Below, piece by piece: positions 15,487 to 23,830 of a stretch of DNA of 64,000 nucleotides (its first letter is position 1; each line of letters opens with the position of its first letter). The stretch is from Marinomonas fungiae. Lineage in GTDB: Bacteria; Pseudomonadota; Gammaproteobacteria; Pseudomonadales; Marinomonadaceae. A model generated the notes under the pieces. It saw only the letters and a list, made by a program, of their open reading frames with translations. It did not search any database and was not told the DNA's origin. Location: contig NZ_LIQF01000002.1 of NCBI RefSeq assembly GCF_001418205.1, positions 1 to 64,000 of the forward strand, written 5' to 3'. Both the position numbers and the translations under genes were made by a program.

Positions 15487-16383
15487 ATGCGGAGATACAT
15501 TCCATCTTCTACGGCTCTCAAATGCTTTGAGGCCTCTGTTCGACATCTTAGTTTTACCCGAGCTGCGCAGGAACTGCACCTAACTCAAAGTGCGGTCAGT
15601 CGACAAATTCGTAACCTTGAAGAATTCCTGTCTAGAGATTTGTTTATTCGCTTAAACAAACGTTTAGTACTGACAAGCACAGGCGCTGCTTATTACAAGG
15701 AAGTGGTTCCACTACTCGATAGCATGGAAAACGCCAGTCTGCGCATGTTGTATCGCGAAGACGAGAAGACCACGCTGACCATTTCTGCTTTACCGACCTT
15801 TGCTTCCTATTGGTTGATGCCAAAGTTGGCTCAGTTTTCTAAATCCCACCCACAATTTCAGGTCAAGGTGCGCTCGTTAGACGATGCGGTGAAGTTTGAC
15901 CCAGAGGCAGTGGACATTATCTTGCATTATGGCGGCGATCATTGGCCGCGAGCAGTGAGTCATCACTTACTGGGGGAGAGTGTGGTGGCTGTTTGTTCAC
16001 CTACGATCATCGAAGAACACAGCTCGCTTAAGGTGGAAGATGTGCTGTCGTATCCGTTGCTGCATCTATCCTCCCGTATTCATGCTTGGCCAGATTGGCT
16101 AGCGGCCCACGATTTGGAGAGTGGCTCACTCGCGGGCCCTGCGTTTGCGCATTTTCATATGCTACTGGAAGCCGCGAAACATGGTATGGGTGTGGCGATT
16201 ATGCCCACCATTATTGCCGCGCAAAGCCTTGCCAATGGCGAATTAGTTGCACCGTTTGGAGCGGCCATCGAGACTCCCCACGAGTATTTACTCTCGTATC
16301 CAGCTGATAAAGCAGATTTGGAGCAGGTGGTGACTTTCCGTGATTGGTTGTTGCAGCAGGCGACTGTAACGAAAGAGAATTAA
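15487..16383 (+). CDS. LysR family regulator (GcvA-like)
   Basis: With ATG 15487 the product has 298 residues, the normal LysR length; the frame is open back to 15397 but those 30 residues are not LysR-like. The DNA-binding domain reads STALKCFEASVRHLSFTRAAQELHLTQSAVSRQIRNLE, the GcvA-like subgroup pattern. The effector domain follows (TISALPTFASYWLMPKLAQF...). It is the second LysR gene bounding the amaBA cluster and may control it or amino acid use more broadly. It ends 92 bp before gpmI, on the same strand. Confidence 0.88.
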   Translation: MRRYIPSSTALKCFEASVRHLSFTRAAQELHLTQSAVSRQIRNLEEFLSRDLFIRLNKRLVLTSTGAAYYKEVVPLLDSMENASLRMLYREDEKTTLTISALPTFASYWLMPKLAQFSKSHPQFQVKVRSLDDAVKFDPEAVDIILHYGGDHWPRAVSHHLLGESVVAVCSPTIIEEHSSLKVEDVLSYPLLHLSSRIHAWPDWLAAHDLESGSLAGPAFAHFHMLLEAAKHGMGVAIMPTIIAAQSLANGELVAPFGAAIETPHEYLLSYPADKADLEQVVTFRDWLLQQATVTKEN

Positions 16384-16474
16384 TCTTGTTGCCAACGTGT
16401 GTCATCTGTGACGGAACTGAAGGCTATGTTAGTATTTGCCTAACTGTCTAAGTTACCTATCGGGATGAGCACGT

Positions 16475-18004
16475 ATGAACAAAAAAACCACGGCATTGTT
16501 TATTTTGGACGGTTGGGGATACAGCGAAACCTCAACATCAAACGCCATCGCAGCGGCAAATACGCCAAACTGGGATAAGCTTTGGAGTGAGCGCCCACAT
16601 ACCTTGATTAAAACATCAGGTATGGCGGTTGGTTTGCCAGAAGGGCAAATGGGTAACTCTGAGGTCGGTCACATGAACCTTGGTGCTGGCCGCGTGGTGT
16701 ATCAAAACTTTACCCGTATCGGCAAAGCCATTGAAGACGGCAGCTTCTTTGAGAATGAAGCGCTGGTGGCTGCAGTGGATAAAGCCGTGGCCGCTGGTAA
16801 AGCGGTTCATATTCTAGGTCTTCTGTCTTCTGGTGGTGTGCATTCTCATCACGAACAAATCATGGCGATGTGTGAATTGGCGGCCAAACGTGGCGCGAAG
16901 GCCATCTATGTACACGGCTTTACTGATGGTCGTGATACACCACCACGCTCAGCTCATACTCCCATCGCACAGCTTGAAAACAAACTCAAAGAGCTTGGCG
17001 TCGGTCGAATTGCCACGTTAGTAGGCCGTTATTTTGCTATGGACCGCGACAATCGTTGGGACCGTGTTGAGCAGGCTTACAACGCCATCGTATTGGGCGA
17101 AGGGGCTTATCACGCGAGCTGTGCATTTGATGCCATCGATGAAGCCTACGATCGTGATGAAAACGATGAATTTGTCAAAGCAACGGTGATTGGAGAGTCT
17201 GCCAAAGTAGAAGACGGTGATGCGGTGATCTTTGCTAACTTCCGTCCTGACCGTGCGCGTCAGTTAACCCGTGCTTTTACGGATGCCGATTTCTCTGGCT
17301 TTACCCGTAAAGCTACACCAGCACTAGCTGGTTTTGTCACTTTTACCGAGTTCGCATCCGACATCGACGCAGCGGTTGCTTTTCCGCCAGAAGCACTGAG
17401 CAATACGCTTGGTGAAGTGCTGTCTAAAACCGGTAAGAAACAACTGCGTATCGCCGAAACGGAAAAATACGCCCACGTAACCTTTTTCTTTAATGGTGGC
17501 GAAGAAGCGGTGTTTGACGGTGAAGAACGTGAACTGATTCCTTCGCCTGATGTGGCGACTTACGATCTGAAGCCCGAAATGAGCGCGCCAGAGGTGACAG
17601 ATAAGCTGGTAGAAGTGATCGAAGCCGGCAAATACGACACCATCATCTGTAACTTCGCTAACGGTGATATGGTGGGCCACAGTGGTATCTTTGACGCGGC
17701 AGTGAAAGCGGTAGAAGCGGTCGATGAGTGCCTGGGCCGCATTCTTGTCGCGCTTGAAAAGAACGGTGGTCAGTGTCTAATTACGGCCGATCATGGTAAC
17801 GTTGAGCAGATGTTGAGCGATGATGGCACACAGCCACTGACATCGCACACCATTGAGCCTGTGCCTCTTGTAATGGTAACCCCTGACGCGAGCTGGTCTT
17901 TGAAAGAAGGTGCTTTGTGTGATATTGCACCAACGATCCTAGAAATGATGGGTATGGATGTACCAGCTGAAATGACTGGCCACAGCCTGCTTGTTCGTTC
18001 ATAA
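16475..18004 (+). CDS. gpmI: 2,3-bisphosphoglycerate-independent phosphoglycerate mutase
   Basis: This 509-residue enzyme interconverts 3- and 2-phosphoglycerate in glycolysis using two manganese ions. D12 (LDGWGY) and the phosphorylated serine S62 (GNSEVGHMN) are in place. So are [14 protein letters not shown], the [13 protein letters not shown] segment, [12 protein letters not shown] and the C-terminal TADHGN metal site. It heads the gpmI-envC-ctpA-yibQ run found in E. coli and relatives. The upstream neighbour in E. coli would be yibN; here the lysine-catabolism insert intervenes. Confidence 0.97.
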   Translation: MNKKTTALFILDGWGYSETSTSNAIAAANTPNWDKLWSERPHTLIKTSGMAVGLPEGQMGNSEVGHMNLGAGRVVYQNFTRIGKAIEDGSFFENEALVAAVDKAVAAGKAVHILGLLSSGGVHSHHEQIMAMCELAAKRGAKAIYVHGFTDGRDTPPRSAHTPIAQLENKLKELGVGRIATLVGRYFAMDRDNRWDRVEQAYNAIVLGEGAYHASCAFDAIDEAYDRDENDEFVKATVIGESAKVEDGDAVIFANFRPDRARQLTRAFTDADFSGFTRKATPALAGFVTFTEFASDIDAAVAFPPEALSNTLGEVLSKTGKKQLRIAETEKYAHVTFFFNGGEEAVFDGEERELIPSPDVATYDLKPEMSAPEVTDKLVEVIEAGKYDTIICNFANGDMVGHSGIFDAAVKAVEAVDECLGRILVALEKNGGQCLITADHGNVEQMLSDDGTQPLTSHTIEPVPLVMVTPDASWSLKEGALCDIAPTILEMMGMDVPAEMTGHSLLVRS

Positions 18005-18019
18005 ACGAAGGGAATCCTT

Positions 18020-19153
18020 ATGGGTTTAAAAGCCTGTTTGTTGATGCTCATGGTGCTGCTGTCTAGTGTGAGCTGGGCAGCAGAGCCGCAAACCCCAGAA
18101 GAAGCTCGTAAACAGATCCAAGCTTTGCAACAGGATTTGAGTAAGTTAAACAGCTGGCTCAAAGATCTAAAAAGTGAACGCTCCAGCGTGGAGCAGCAGC
18201 TAGAAAGCAAAGAACAAGCGATACAGGATTTGTCCAAGCGTATTCTGGAATTGCAGAAAAGCTTAGAGAAGGGCGTGGCACAATTGCAGAACCTGCAAAC
18301 ACAGCAGCGCAGCTTGCAGCAAAGCATTCAGCAGCAATACCAACAGATAGCCGCCCAACTACGGGCGGTTTATCGTTCTGGTAGTGATGAAGGCTTAAAG
18401 TTTCTATTGGATGATCTCCCAACAGACGAAGCCATGCGTCTGATCCATTACAATCGCTATTTCTCCACTGCACGCCAGTCGTTGATCAATGGTTTTGCTG
18501 CGCAAGCGGATGACCTGAACCTGATTGAAAAAAGTATTCGTAGTCAAAGAGCGCAAATGGCGCAAGAGCAAAGCGATCTTGAAAAACAGCAGGCGCGTGT
18601 CAAAGACGAACAAGCGCAGCGTCAAAAACTGTTGGCGAAACTTGAAACGGATTTGAATTCGGGCGATCAAAGAGCTCAGCAGATTAAGAAAAACCAAGCG
18701 CAAATGCAGGCGTTACTGAAACAATTAGAAGCGGCATTGGCGGATATACGAATTCCTGACCAAGATACCCCTTTTGCGAAGCAAAAAGGAAAGTTGATTC
18801 CACCTCTTAAAGTGATCAAGCCCTTGCCGGATAATTCTCAGATCAACTTGGGTGGTGTCACGTTGTCGGCCCAAAATGGCGAAGCAGTGCGAGCGGTGCA
18901 TCATGGTCGAGTGGTGTTTTCGGACTGGATGCGTGGCTTTGGCTTCCTGCTGATTCTTGATCATGGTAATGGCTACATGTCACTTTATGGCTATAACCAG
19001 AGTTTGTTAAAAGACGTTGGCGAATGGGCTAACGCCAATGAAATCATTGCCACTGCAGGCAGCTCCGGTGGGCGCCCAGAAACTGGGTTATTTTTTGCGA
19101 TACGACACAATGGCGAGCCTTTGGCGCCGATTAGCTGGCTTGGCAAAGGTTAA
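18020..19153 (+). CDS. envC: murein hydrolase activator EnvC
   Basis: The 377-residue protein has a signal peptide (cleavage near WAAEP, residue 21), then a long coiled coil rich in Q, K and E (about residues 28-245). The end is an M23/LytM-type domain (about 275-375) that lacks the full zinc-binding set: the usual HxH reads H-G-N. EnvC proteins are periplasmic and do not cut peptidoglycan themselves; they switch on the AmiA/AmiB amidases at division, recruited by FtsEX. Starts 15 bp after gpmI, so cotranscribed. Confidence 0.93.
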   Translation: MGLKACLLMLMVLLSSVSWAAEPQTPEEARKQIQALQQDLSKLNSWLKDLKSERSSVEQQLESKEQAIQDLSKRILELQKSLEKGVAQLQNLQTQQRSLQQSIQQQYQQIAAQLRAVYRSGSDEGLKFLLDDLPTDEAMRLIHYNRYFSTARQSLINGFAAQADDLNLIEKSIRSQRAQMAQEQSDLEKQQARVKDEQAQRQKLLAKLETDLNSGDQRAQQIKKNQAQMQALLKQLEAALADIRIPDQDTPFAKQKGKLIPPLKVIKPLPDNSQINLGGVTLSAQNGEAVRAVHHGRVVFSDWMRGFGFLLILDHGNGYMSLYGYNQSLLKDVGEWANANEIIATAGSSGGRPETGLFFAIRHNGEPLAPISWLGKG

Positions 19154-19177
19154 AAGCTTTTTAAGAAGGAATGGAAT

Positions 19178-20455
19178 ATGGTTGCTATCAAGCGTCACCT
19201 AATACTAGGGGTTAGTGCTCTGCTGTTAAATCCAGCTTGGGCCGCCCCTGAGCCGAACACCGAGAGCGCGCCCATTCCTCTGGCGCAGATTCAGACATTT
19301 GTGGAAACCTTTGAAACCATCAGTGCTGGCTATGTGGAACAGCTCAATGACGAAGAGATTCTTAATAAAGCATTAAAAGGTATGGTGTCGTCACTTGACC
19401 CGCATTCTGAGTATCTTACCAAAGACGAAGTCGCGGATTTCGATGAGCAGACTTCCGGCAACTATGCCGGCATCGGTGTTGAAGTAGAAATGGTCGATAA
19501 CAAGCTAACGGTCGTGTCGCCAGTGGACGATTCGCCAGCGGCTAACGCCGGCATCAAAGCTGGGGATGTGATCATCCGCATCGATAATCAATTGGTTTCA
19601 GGTGTGGGTTTGCAGGAAGTGGTCAAGTTGATGCGAGGCAAAGTGGGGAGCTCGGTGCTACTCGATATTGATCGTGACGGCGAGATCAAACAGTACTCTA
19701 TCAAGCGTGCTGAAATCGAAGACAGCAGTGTCACCAGTGAGTGGTTGAGCAATGACATTGCTTACATTCGTATTAGCCAATTCTTGGGTAATTCAGCGAA
19801 AGAATTCCGCGAAAAGCTAGAAGCGTTGCAAAAGAAAACAGTGATCAAGGGGCTGATTTTAGACCTGCGAAATAACCCTGGTGGCGTGTTACAGAGTGCA
19901 GTTGGGATTGTGGACACTATGGTGGATGATGGCTTGATCGTTTACACCGATGGTCGTCATGAATATTCAAAAACACAATTTAAAGCGACGAAAGCGGCGA
20001 CCCTGTTGCCAAAAGCGCCGCTAGTGGTGTTGGTAAATGAAGGTTCAGCGTCGGCCTCTGAAGTGCTGGCAGGTGCGATTCAAGATCATAAACGTGGTTT
20101 AGTATTGGGCACAGAAACCTTTGGTAAGGGCTCTGTGCAAACGGTCGTGCCTCTAAGCAGTGGTGCAGCGGTAAAATTAACCACAGCGCTTTACTACACG
20201 CCAAATGGCCGCTCAATCCAAGCGCAGGGCATCATGCCAGACATGGTAATTCCGCAAGCAAAAGTCGAGGTCGAGAAAGGACGTTTCTTTATTAAAGAAG
20301 CGGAGCTAAAGGGCCATCTAGGCAATGGTACGGGTGGTGTCGAACGTACCAGCTCCGATGTCGATAGCAAACTCAATGACCTTGCTATCAGCGACTTTCA
20401 ACTATTCCAAGCGCTTTCCATCCTTCAGAGTGCACAGCAGTTTTTGGTTAAGTAA
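19178..20455 (+). CDS. ctpA: carboxy-terminal processing protease (S41)
   Basis: The 425-residue protein has a signal peptide (cleavage near AWAAPEP) and a PDZ domain (about residues 100-180; GIGVEVEMVDNKLTVVSPVDDSPA). The S41 catalytic core follows, with S292 in the SASASE motif and K317 in FGKGSVQT, 25 residues apart as in Prc. It trims periplasmic or membrane proteins; together with EnvC it acts on envelope remodelling. Its stop overlaps the next start by one base (TAATG). Confidence 0.93.
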   Translation: MVAIKRHLILGVSALLLNPAWAAPEPNTESAPIPLAQIQTFVETFETISAGYVEQLNDEEILNKALKGMVSSLDPHSEYLTKDEVADFDEQTSGNYAGIGVEVEMVDNKLTVVSPVDDSPAANAGIKAGDVIIRIDNQLVSGVGLQEVVKLMRGKVGSSVLLDIDRDGEIKQYSIKRAEIEDSSVTSEWLSNDIAYIRISQFLGNSAKEFREKLEALQKKTVIKGLILDLRNNPGGVLQSAVGIVDTMVDDGLIVYTDGRHEYSKTQFKATKAATLLPKAPLVVLVNEGSASASEVLAGAIQDHKRGLVLGTETFGKGSVQTVVPLSSGAAVKLTTALYYTPNGRSIQAQGIMPDMVIPQAKVEVEKGRFFIKEAELKGHLGNGTGGVERTSSDVDSKLNDLAISDFQLFQALSILQSAQQFLVK

Positions 20456-21387
20456 TGCAACGATCCCTATCAATGTGGGCCAAGGTCAGTCTTCTGCTGA
20501 CCAGCCTCAATGGCGCTCTACAGGCCGAACCGCAGAATACAGACCCGCTACCGTTTCCTATCTTGGATGGACAGGCGCAGCAAACACAAGGTCACTTTCC
20601 CTACATGGCGCCCTCATTAGATGAGGCGCCCACTTGGCCGCCGTTGTTTAAAAAGCCTGTAGAGAAACCTGCCTCGTCAACGTTAATCATTACGCAGCCC
20701 CCAGCACCTATATCAGAAATGGATACGCTGCCTGCACCACCGAAAATAGCAATTATTATCGACGATGTTGGCTACAACCGCCGTGGCATGGAAGAAACGC
20801 TGGCTTTGCCTTTGCCTGTTGTCTTGGCGATCTTGCCAGAAACCCCCTATGCTGAGAAGACCGCAAAGCGTGCGCACTTACAGGAGCGTATCACCATTTT
20901 GCATGCTCCTATGGAAAATGAGCGCGAATTAAAATTAGGTCCGGGCGGTCTTTACGTGCGTATGGATGAAGAAGAGTTTAAGCGTACTTTAAGAGCCGAT
21001 CTTGATAATGTGCCTCATGTGCAAGGCGTCAATAATCATATGGGATCATTACTGACGACTCACACTCAGCAGATGCGCTGGGTGATGGACGTGATGGCAG
21101 AGCGCTCATTGTTCTTTATTGACAGTCTCACTAGTGCGCAAAGTGTTGCTCATGTGGAAGCCAATGCGCGGGGGATTCCGACGGTGACCCGCGATATTTT
21201 CCTTGATAATGTGCGCACCGAAGCGGCGATTGGTAATCAATTTGAACGCTTGTTGAAACACGCTCACCAACACGGTACAGCGGTTGCTATAGGACATCCT
21301 TACCCTGAAACTATGGCTTATTTGCAACAGCGCTTACAGCTCCCTCTTTCTGCACAATTAGTGACCATTGATCACTTACTCAATTAA
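20455..21387 (+). CDS. yibQ: divergent polysaccharide deacetylase family protein (YibQ-like)
   Basis: The 310-residue secreted protein has a signal sequence, a proline-rich linker (about residues 25-90), and then a divergent polysaccharide deacetylase domain (Pfam 'polysacc_deac_2'). That domain starts KIAIIIDDVGYNRRGMEETL and contains NNHMGSLLTT, FFIDSLTSAQS and AIGHPYPET. The IDDVG aspartates, NHMGS histidine and GHP motif are the putative active site. The function is unknown; the fixed association with envC and ctpA suggests work on the cell wall. Translationally coupled to ctpA. Confidence 0.88.
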   Translation: MQRSLSMWAKVSLLLTSLNGALQAEPQNTDPLPFPILDGQAQQTQGHFPYMAPSLDEAPTWPPLFKKPVEKPASSTLIITQPPAPISEMDTLPAPPKIAIIIDDVGYNRRGMEETLALPLPVVLAILPETPYAEKTAKRAHLQERITILHAPMENERELKLGPGGLYVRMDEEEFKRTLRADLDNVPHVQGVNNHMGSLLTTHTQQMRWVMDVMAERSLFFIDSLTSAQSVAHVEANARGIPTVTRDIFLDNVRTEAAIGNQFERLLKHAHQHGTAVAIGHPYPETMAYLQQRLQLPLSAQLVTIDHLLN

Positions 21388-21545
21388 GAAATATCAGTCT
21401 AATCAAGCATGGTAAAAATATATTCAATGTGTTTTTTGACTGCTTTTTTAGACTGATGTCAGTCTAAAATTTCATGTGAGAACTAAAGGTTAGGAGAATA
21501 TTCTGCCTTTTTGTGCTTTCTTGGGAAATATGTTCGATAAAATCC
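21388..21545. promoter_or_regulatory. large perfect palindrome upstream of liv operon
   Basis: Arms TTTTAGACTGA (21446-21456) and TCAGTCTAAAA (21459-21469) are perfectly complementary with only TG between them. A further half-site TCAGTCTAA is at 21394-21402, 65 bp upstream. The two-base centre and lack of a following T-run make an operator likelier than a terminator, although the site also lies after the yibQ operon. The binding protein is unknown. Confidence 0.5.
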
Positions 21546-21604
21546 TGCACTGCTATTGACCGGTATTTGACCAGACGGTATGTTTTATGTTCACCAATGG
21601 TGCA
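21546..21604 (+). promoter_or_regulatory. candidate NtrC enhancer sites of liv operon
   Basis: Two 17-mers fit one half of the NtrC consensus TGCACC-N5-GGTGCA well and the other half poorly: TGCACTGCTATTGACCG (21546-21562) and TGTTCACCAATGGTGCA (21588-21604). Their starts are 42 bp apart, four helical turns. They lie roughly 100-145 bp before the start point predicted from the sigma-54 promoter, a normal enhancer distance. Inference. Confidence 0.4.
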
Positions 21605-21667
21605 CATTTCAAAAAATCTTTCCGTGATTATTGCTTTTTTTGACCGTTTAGGTGGCTTGCAATTTTC

Positions 21668-21683
21668 TGGAACGCTTCTTGCT
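21668..21683 (+). promoter_or_regulatory. sigma-54 promoter of the livJ-type gene
   Basis: TGGAACG-CTTC-TTGCT matches the sigma-54 consensus TGGCACG-N4-TTGCW at all but one position, with the GG and GC ten bases apart. It lies 43 bp upstream of the livJ start and the leader carries a strong ribosome site. It makes the amino acid transporter a likely member of the nitrogen regulon together with glnA and ntrBC in this window. Confidence 0.75.
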
Positions 21684-21726
21684 TTTTTAGAATAACGATA
21701 AAACCAAAAATGAGTAGGAGTTAAAC

Positions 21727-22842
21727 ATGTCGAACACAGTTGTAAGAAAAACGCTTGTCTCTTTGGCTGTCGCTGGTGCAGCGTTTGCGGCTCAAGCAGA
21801 TGTTGTTATCGGTGTTGCTGGTCCTCATACGGGCGCTTATGCCGCATTCGGTGATCAACTTTGGCGAGGCGCTGAAAAAGCGGCGATGGATATCAACGCT
21901 AAAGGCGGTATTAACGGTGAAATGATTAAGCTGATTAAAGCCGACGATGCCTGTGAACCTAAGCAAGCGGTAGCGGTAGCCAACCGTTTGGTTGACTCTG
22001 ATGAAGCAGTGGCCGTGGTCGGTCACTTCTGTTCCTCTTCCTCTATTCCTGCTTCAACCATCTATGAAGAAGCTGGCGTACTGATGGTGACGCCTGGTTC
22101 GACGAACCCGACGCTTACTGATCGTGGTTTACCAAATGTTTTCCGTGTCTGTGGTCGTGATGACCAACAAGGTGATGTGGCAGCGAGCTACATTGTTGAT
22201 GAGCTTAAGGCGAAACGCGTTGCCGTGCTGCACGATAAAGACACTTATGGCAAAGGGCTAGCGGATGCTACCAAAGCGGCGATGAACGCATATGGCGTAA
22301 AAGAAGTCTTATATGAAGGTCTAACCCGTGGTGAGAAGGACTTCAACGCGCTGGTTACTAAAATCCGTTCAGTGGATGCTGATGTCGTGTACTTCGGTGG
22401 TCTGCATTCAGAAGCAGGTCCACTGGTTCGCCAAATGCGTGAGCAAGGTCTAACTGCGAAGTTTATCTCTGGTGACGGTATCGTATCGGATGAGTTTGTT
22501 TCGGTTGCGGGTTCGCCTAAGTATGTAGACGGTGTCTTGATGACATTTGGTGCGGATCCAACCACCTATGCTGCAGGTAAAGCGGTAGTGGAGGAATTCC
22601 GTGCATCGGGCGTTGAGCCTGAAGGTTACGTTATGTACTCCTACACGGCGATGCAAGTAGTCGCTGCTGCCTTGGGTGCAACGGATATGGATCCGGTCAA
22701 AGCGGCGGATTGGTTACATGAAAACTCTATCGACACTGTAATGGGTTCCAAGAAATTCGATGACAAAGGGGACTTAACCGTATCTGACTACGTAATGTAC
22801 GAGTGGGATAAAAACGGTAAGTACTCCATGTTGTACAACTAA
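21727..22842 (+). CDS. livJ: branched-chain amino acid ABC transporter, substrate-binding protein
   Basis: The 371-residue periplasmic binding protein has a signal peptide (AGAAFAAQA, residue about 24) and the Leu/Ile/Val-binding fold: VIGVAGPHTGAYAAFGDQLWRGAEKA, GHFCSSSSIPAS, DKDTYGKGLADA. Length and motifs are standard for LivJ/LivK. GAGTAGGAGTTAAAC supplies the ribosome site. It is first in a five-gene operon and is separated from the permease genes by a hairpin, giving the usual excess of binding protein. The exact ligand could be another amino acid or amide. Confidence 0.92.
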   Translation: MSNTVVRKTLVSLAVAGAAFAAQADVVIGVAGPHTGAYAAFGDQLWRGAEKAAMDINAKGGINGEMIKLIKADDACEPKQAVAVANRLVDSDEAVAVVGHFCSSSSIPASTIYEEAGVLMVTPGSTNPTLTDRGLPNVFRVCGRDDQQGDVAASYIVDELKAKRVAVLHDKDTYGKGLADATKAAMNAYGVKEVLYEGLTRGEKDFNALVTKIRSVDADVVYFGGLHSEAGPLVRQMREQGLTAKFISGDGIVSDEFVSVAGSPKYVDGVLMTFGADPTTYAAGKAVVEEFRASGVEPEGYVMYSYTAMQVVAAALGATDMDPVKAADWLHENSIDTVMGSKKFDDKGDLTVSDYVMYEWDKNGKYSMLYN

Positions 22843-22860
22843 CTCTATGTCGTTGTCTAA

Positions 22861-22888
22861 AGAGGCGCAATGACTGCGCCTCTTGCTT
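22861..22888 (+). terminator. intra-operon attenuating hairpin between livJ and livH
   Basis: AGAGGCGCA (22861-22869) pairs with TGCGCCTCT (22875-22883) around ATGAC, followed by only a short T-rich tail. It probably stops part of the transcripts or protects the livJ message from 3' decay, as often found after binding-protein genes. Confidence 0.65.
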
Positions 22889-22918
22889 TCCTTGTTACAA
22901 TTTCTAGAGGTTACTTCG

Positions 22919-23830
22919 ATGGATATCGTTCTACAGCAGTTAGTGAACGGCCTCACGCTTGGCTCCGTTTACGGGCTTATCGCAATCGGATATACCATGG
23001 TTTACGGCATCATCGGCATGATTAACTTTGCCCACGGCGATGTTTACATGGTCTCCAGCTACTTAACCGCCATTGCGATTGCTCTTCTTACTTTTTTCGG
23101 TTTTGAGTCGTTTCCAATCATTATTTTCGGAACACTTATTTTCACAATCATTGTTACAGGAGCCTACGGGTGGGTGATTGAGCGGGTTGCGTATCGACCT
23201 CTGCGCAATTCCAGTCGCTTATCCATACTCATTTCTGCGATCGGTATGTCGCTGATCTTACAAAACTATGTACAAATCTCCCAAGGCGCACGTCAGCAAG
23301 GTATTCCTACGCTGCTAAGTGGCGCGATTCGTTTTGAAGTCGGTGATGGCTTTGTACAGATTACCTACATGAAATTATTCATTCTGTTTGCTGCCTTCTT
23401 AGGTATGGGCATACTGACTTACATTATTCAAAAAACCAAACTGGGTCGTATGTGTCGTGCTACGCAGCAAGACCGAAAAATGGCCTCGATCTTAGGTATC
23501 AATACGGATCGCATCATTTCATCGGTGTTTGTTATCGGTGCGGCGATGGCGGCTTTGGCAGGTGTATTGGTAACGCTGGATTACGGTGCGTTTGACTTCT
23601 ATGTCGGTTTTATTATTGGTATCAAGGCTTTCACTGCTGCGGTATTAGGCGGCATTGGCTCATTGCCGGGTGCCATGCTCGGTGGTTTGATATTAGGGCT
23701 TTCTGAAGCGCTGTTTGCTGGCTTGATTTCTTCGGACTACAAAGATGTGTTCTCGTTCTCACTTTTGGTGGTGATTTTGATTTTCCGTCCCAGTGGTCTT
23801 CTGGGTAAACCTGAAGTGGAGAAAGTCTAA
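22919..23830 (+). CDS. livH: branched-chain amino acid ABC permease LivH
   Basis: Starting at ATG 22919 (TAGAGG upstream; the frame is open from 22883 but that part includes the hairpin), the product has 303 residues with about eight membrane segments. Signatures are LVNGLTLGSVYGLIAIGYTMVYGIIGMINFAHGD and the cytosolic loop GRMCRATQQDRKMASILGIN, the EAA-like contact with the ATPases. One of two permeases of the transporter. The stop overlaps the livM start by one base. Confidence 0.93.
   Translation: MDIVLQQLVNGLTLGSVYGLIAIGYTMVYGIIGMINFAHGDVYMVSSYLTAIAIALLTFFGFESFPIIIFGTLIFTIIVTGAYGWVIERVAYRPLRNSSRLSILISAIGMSLILQNYVQISQGARQQGIPTLLSGAIRFEVGDGFVQITYMKLFILFAAFLGMGILTYIIQKTKLGRMCRATQQDRKMASILGINTDRIISSVFVIGAAMAALAGVLVTLDYGAFDFYVGFIIGIKAFTAAVLGGIGSLPGAMLGGLILGLSEALFAGLISSDYKDVFSFSLLVVILIFRPSGLLGKPEVEKV

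Noticed and set aside
21446..21469. Palindrome interpreted as terminator of the gpmI-yibQ operon
   Set aside because: The arms are separated by two bases and no T-run follows, so a stable transcription-terminating hairpin is less convincing than an operator, though not excluded.
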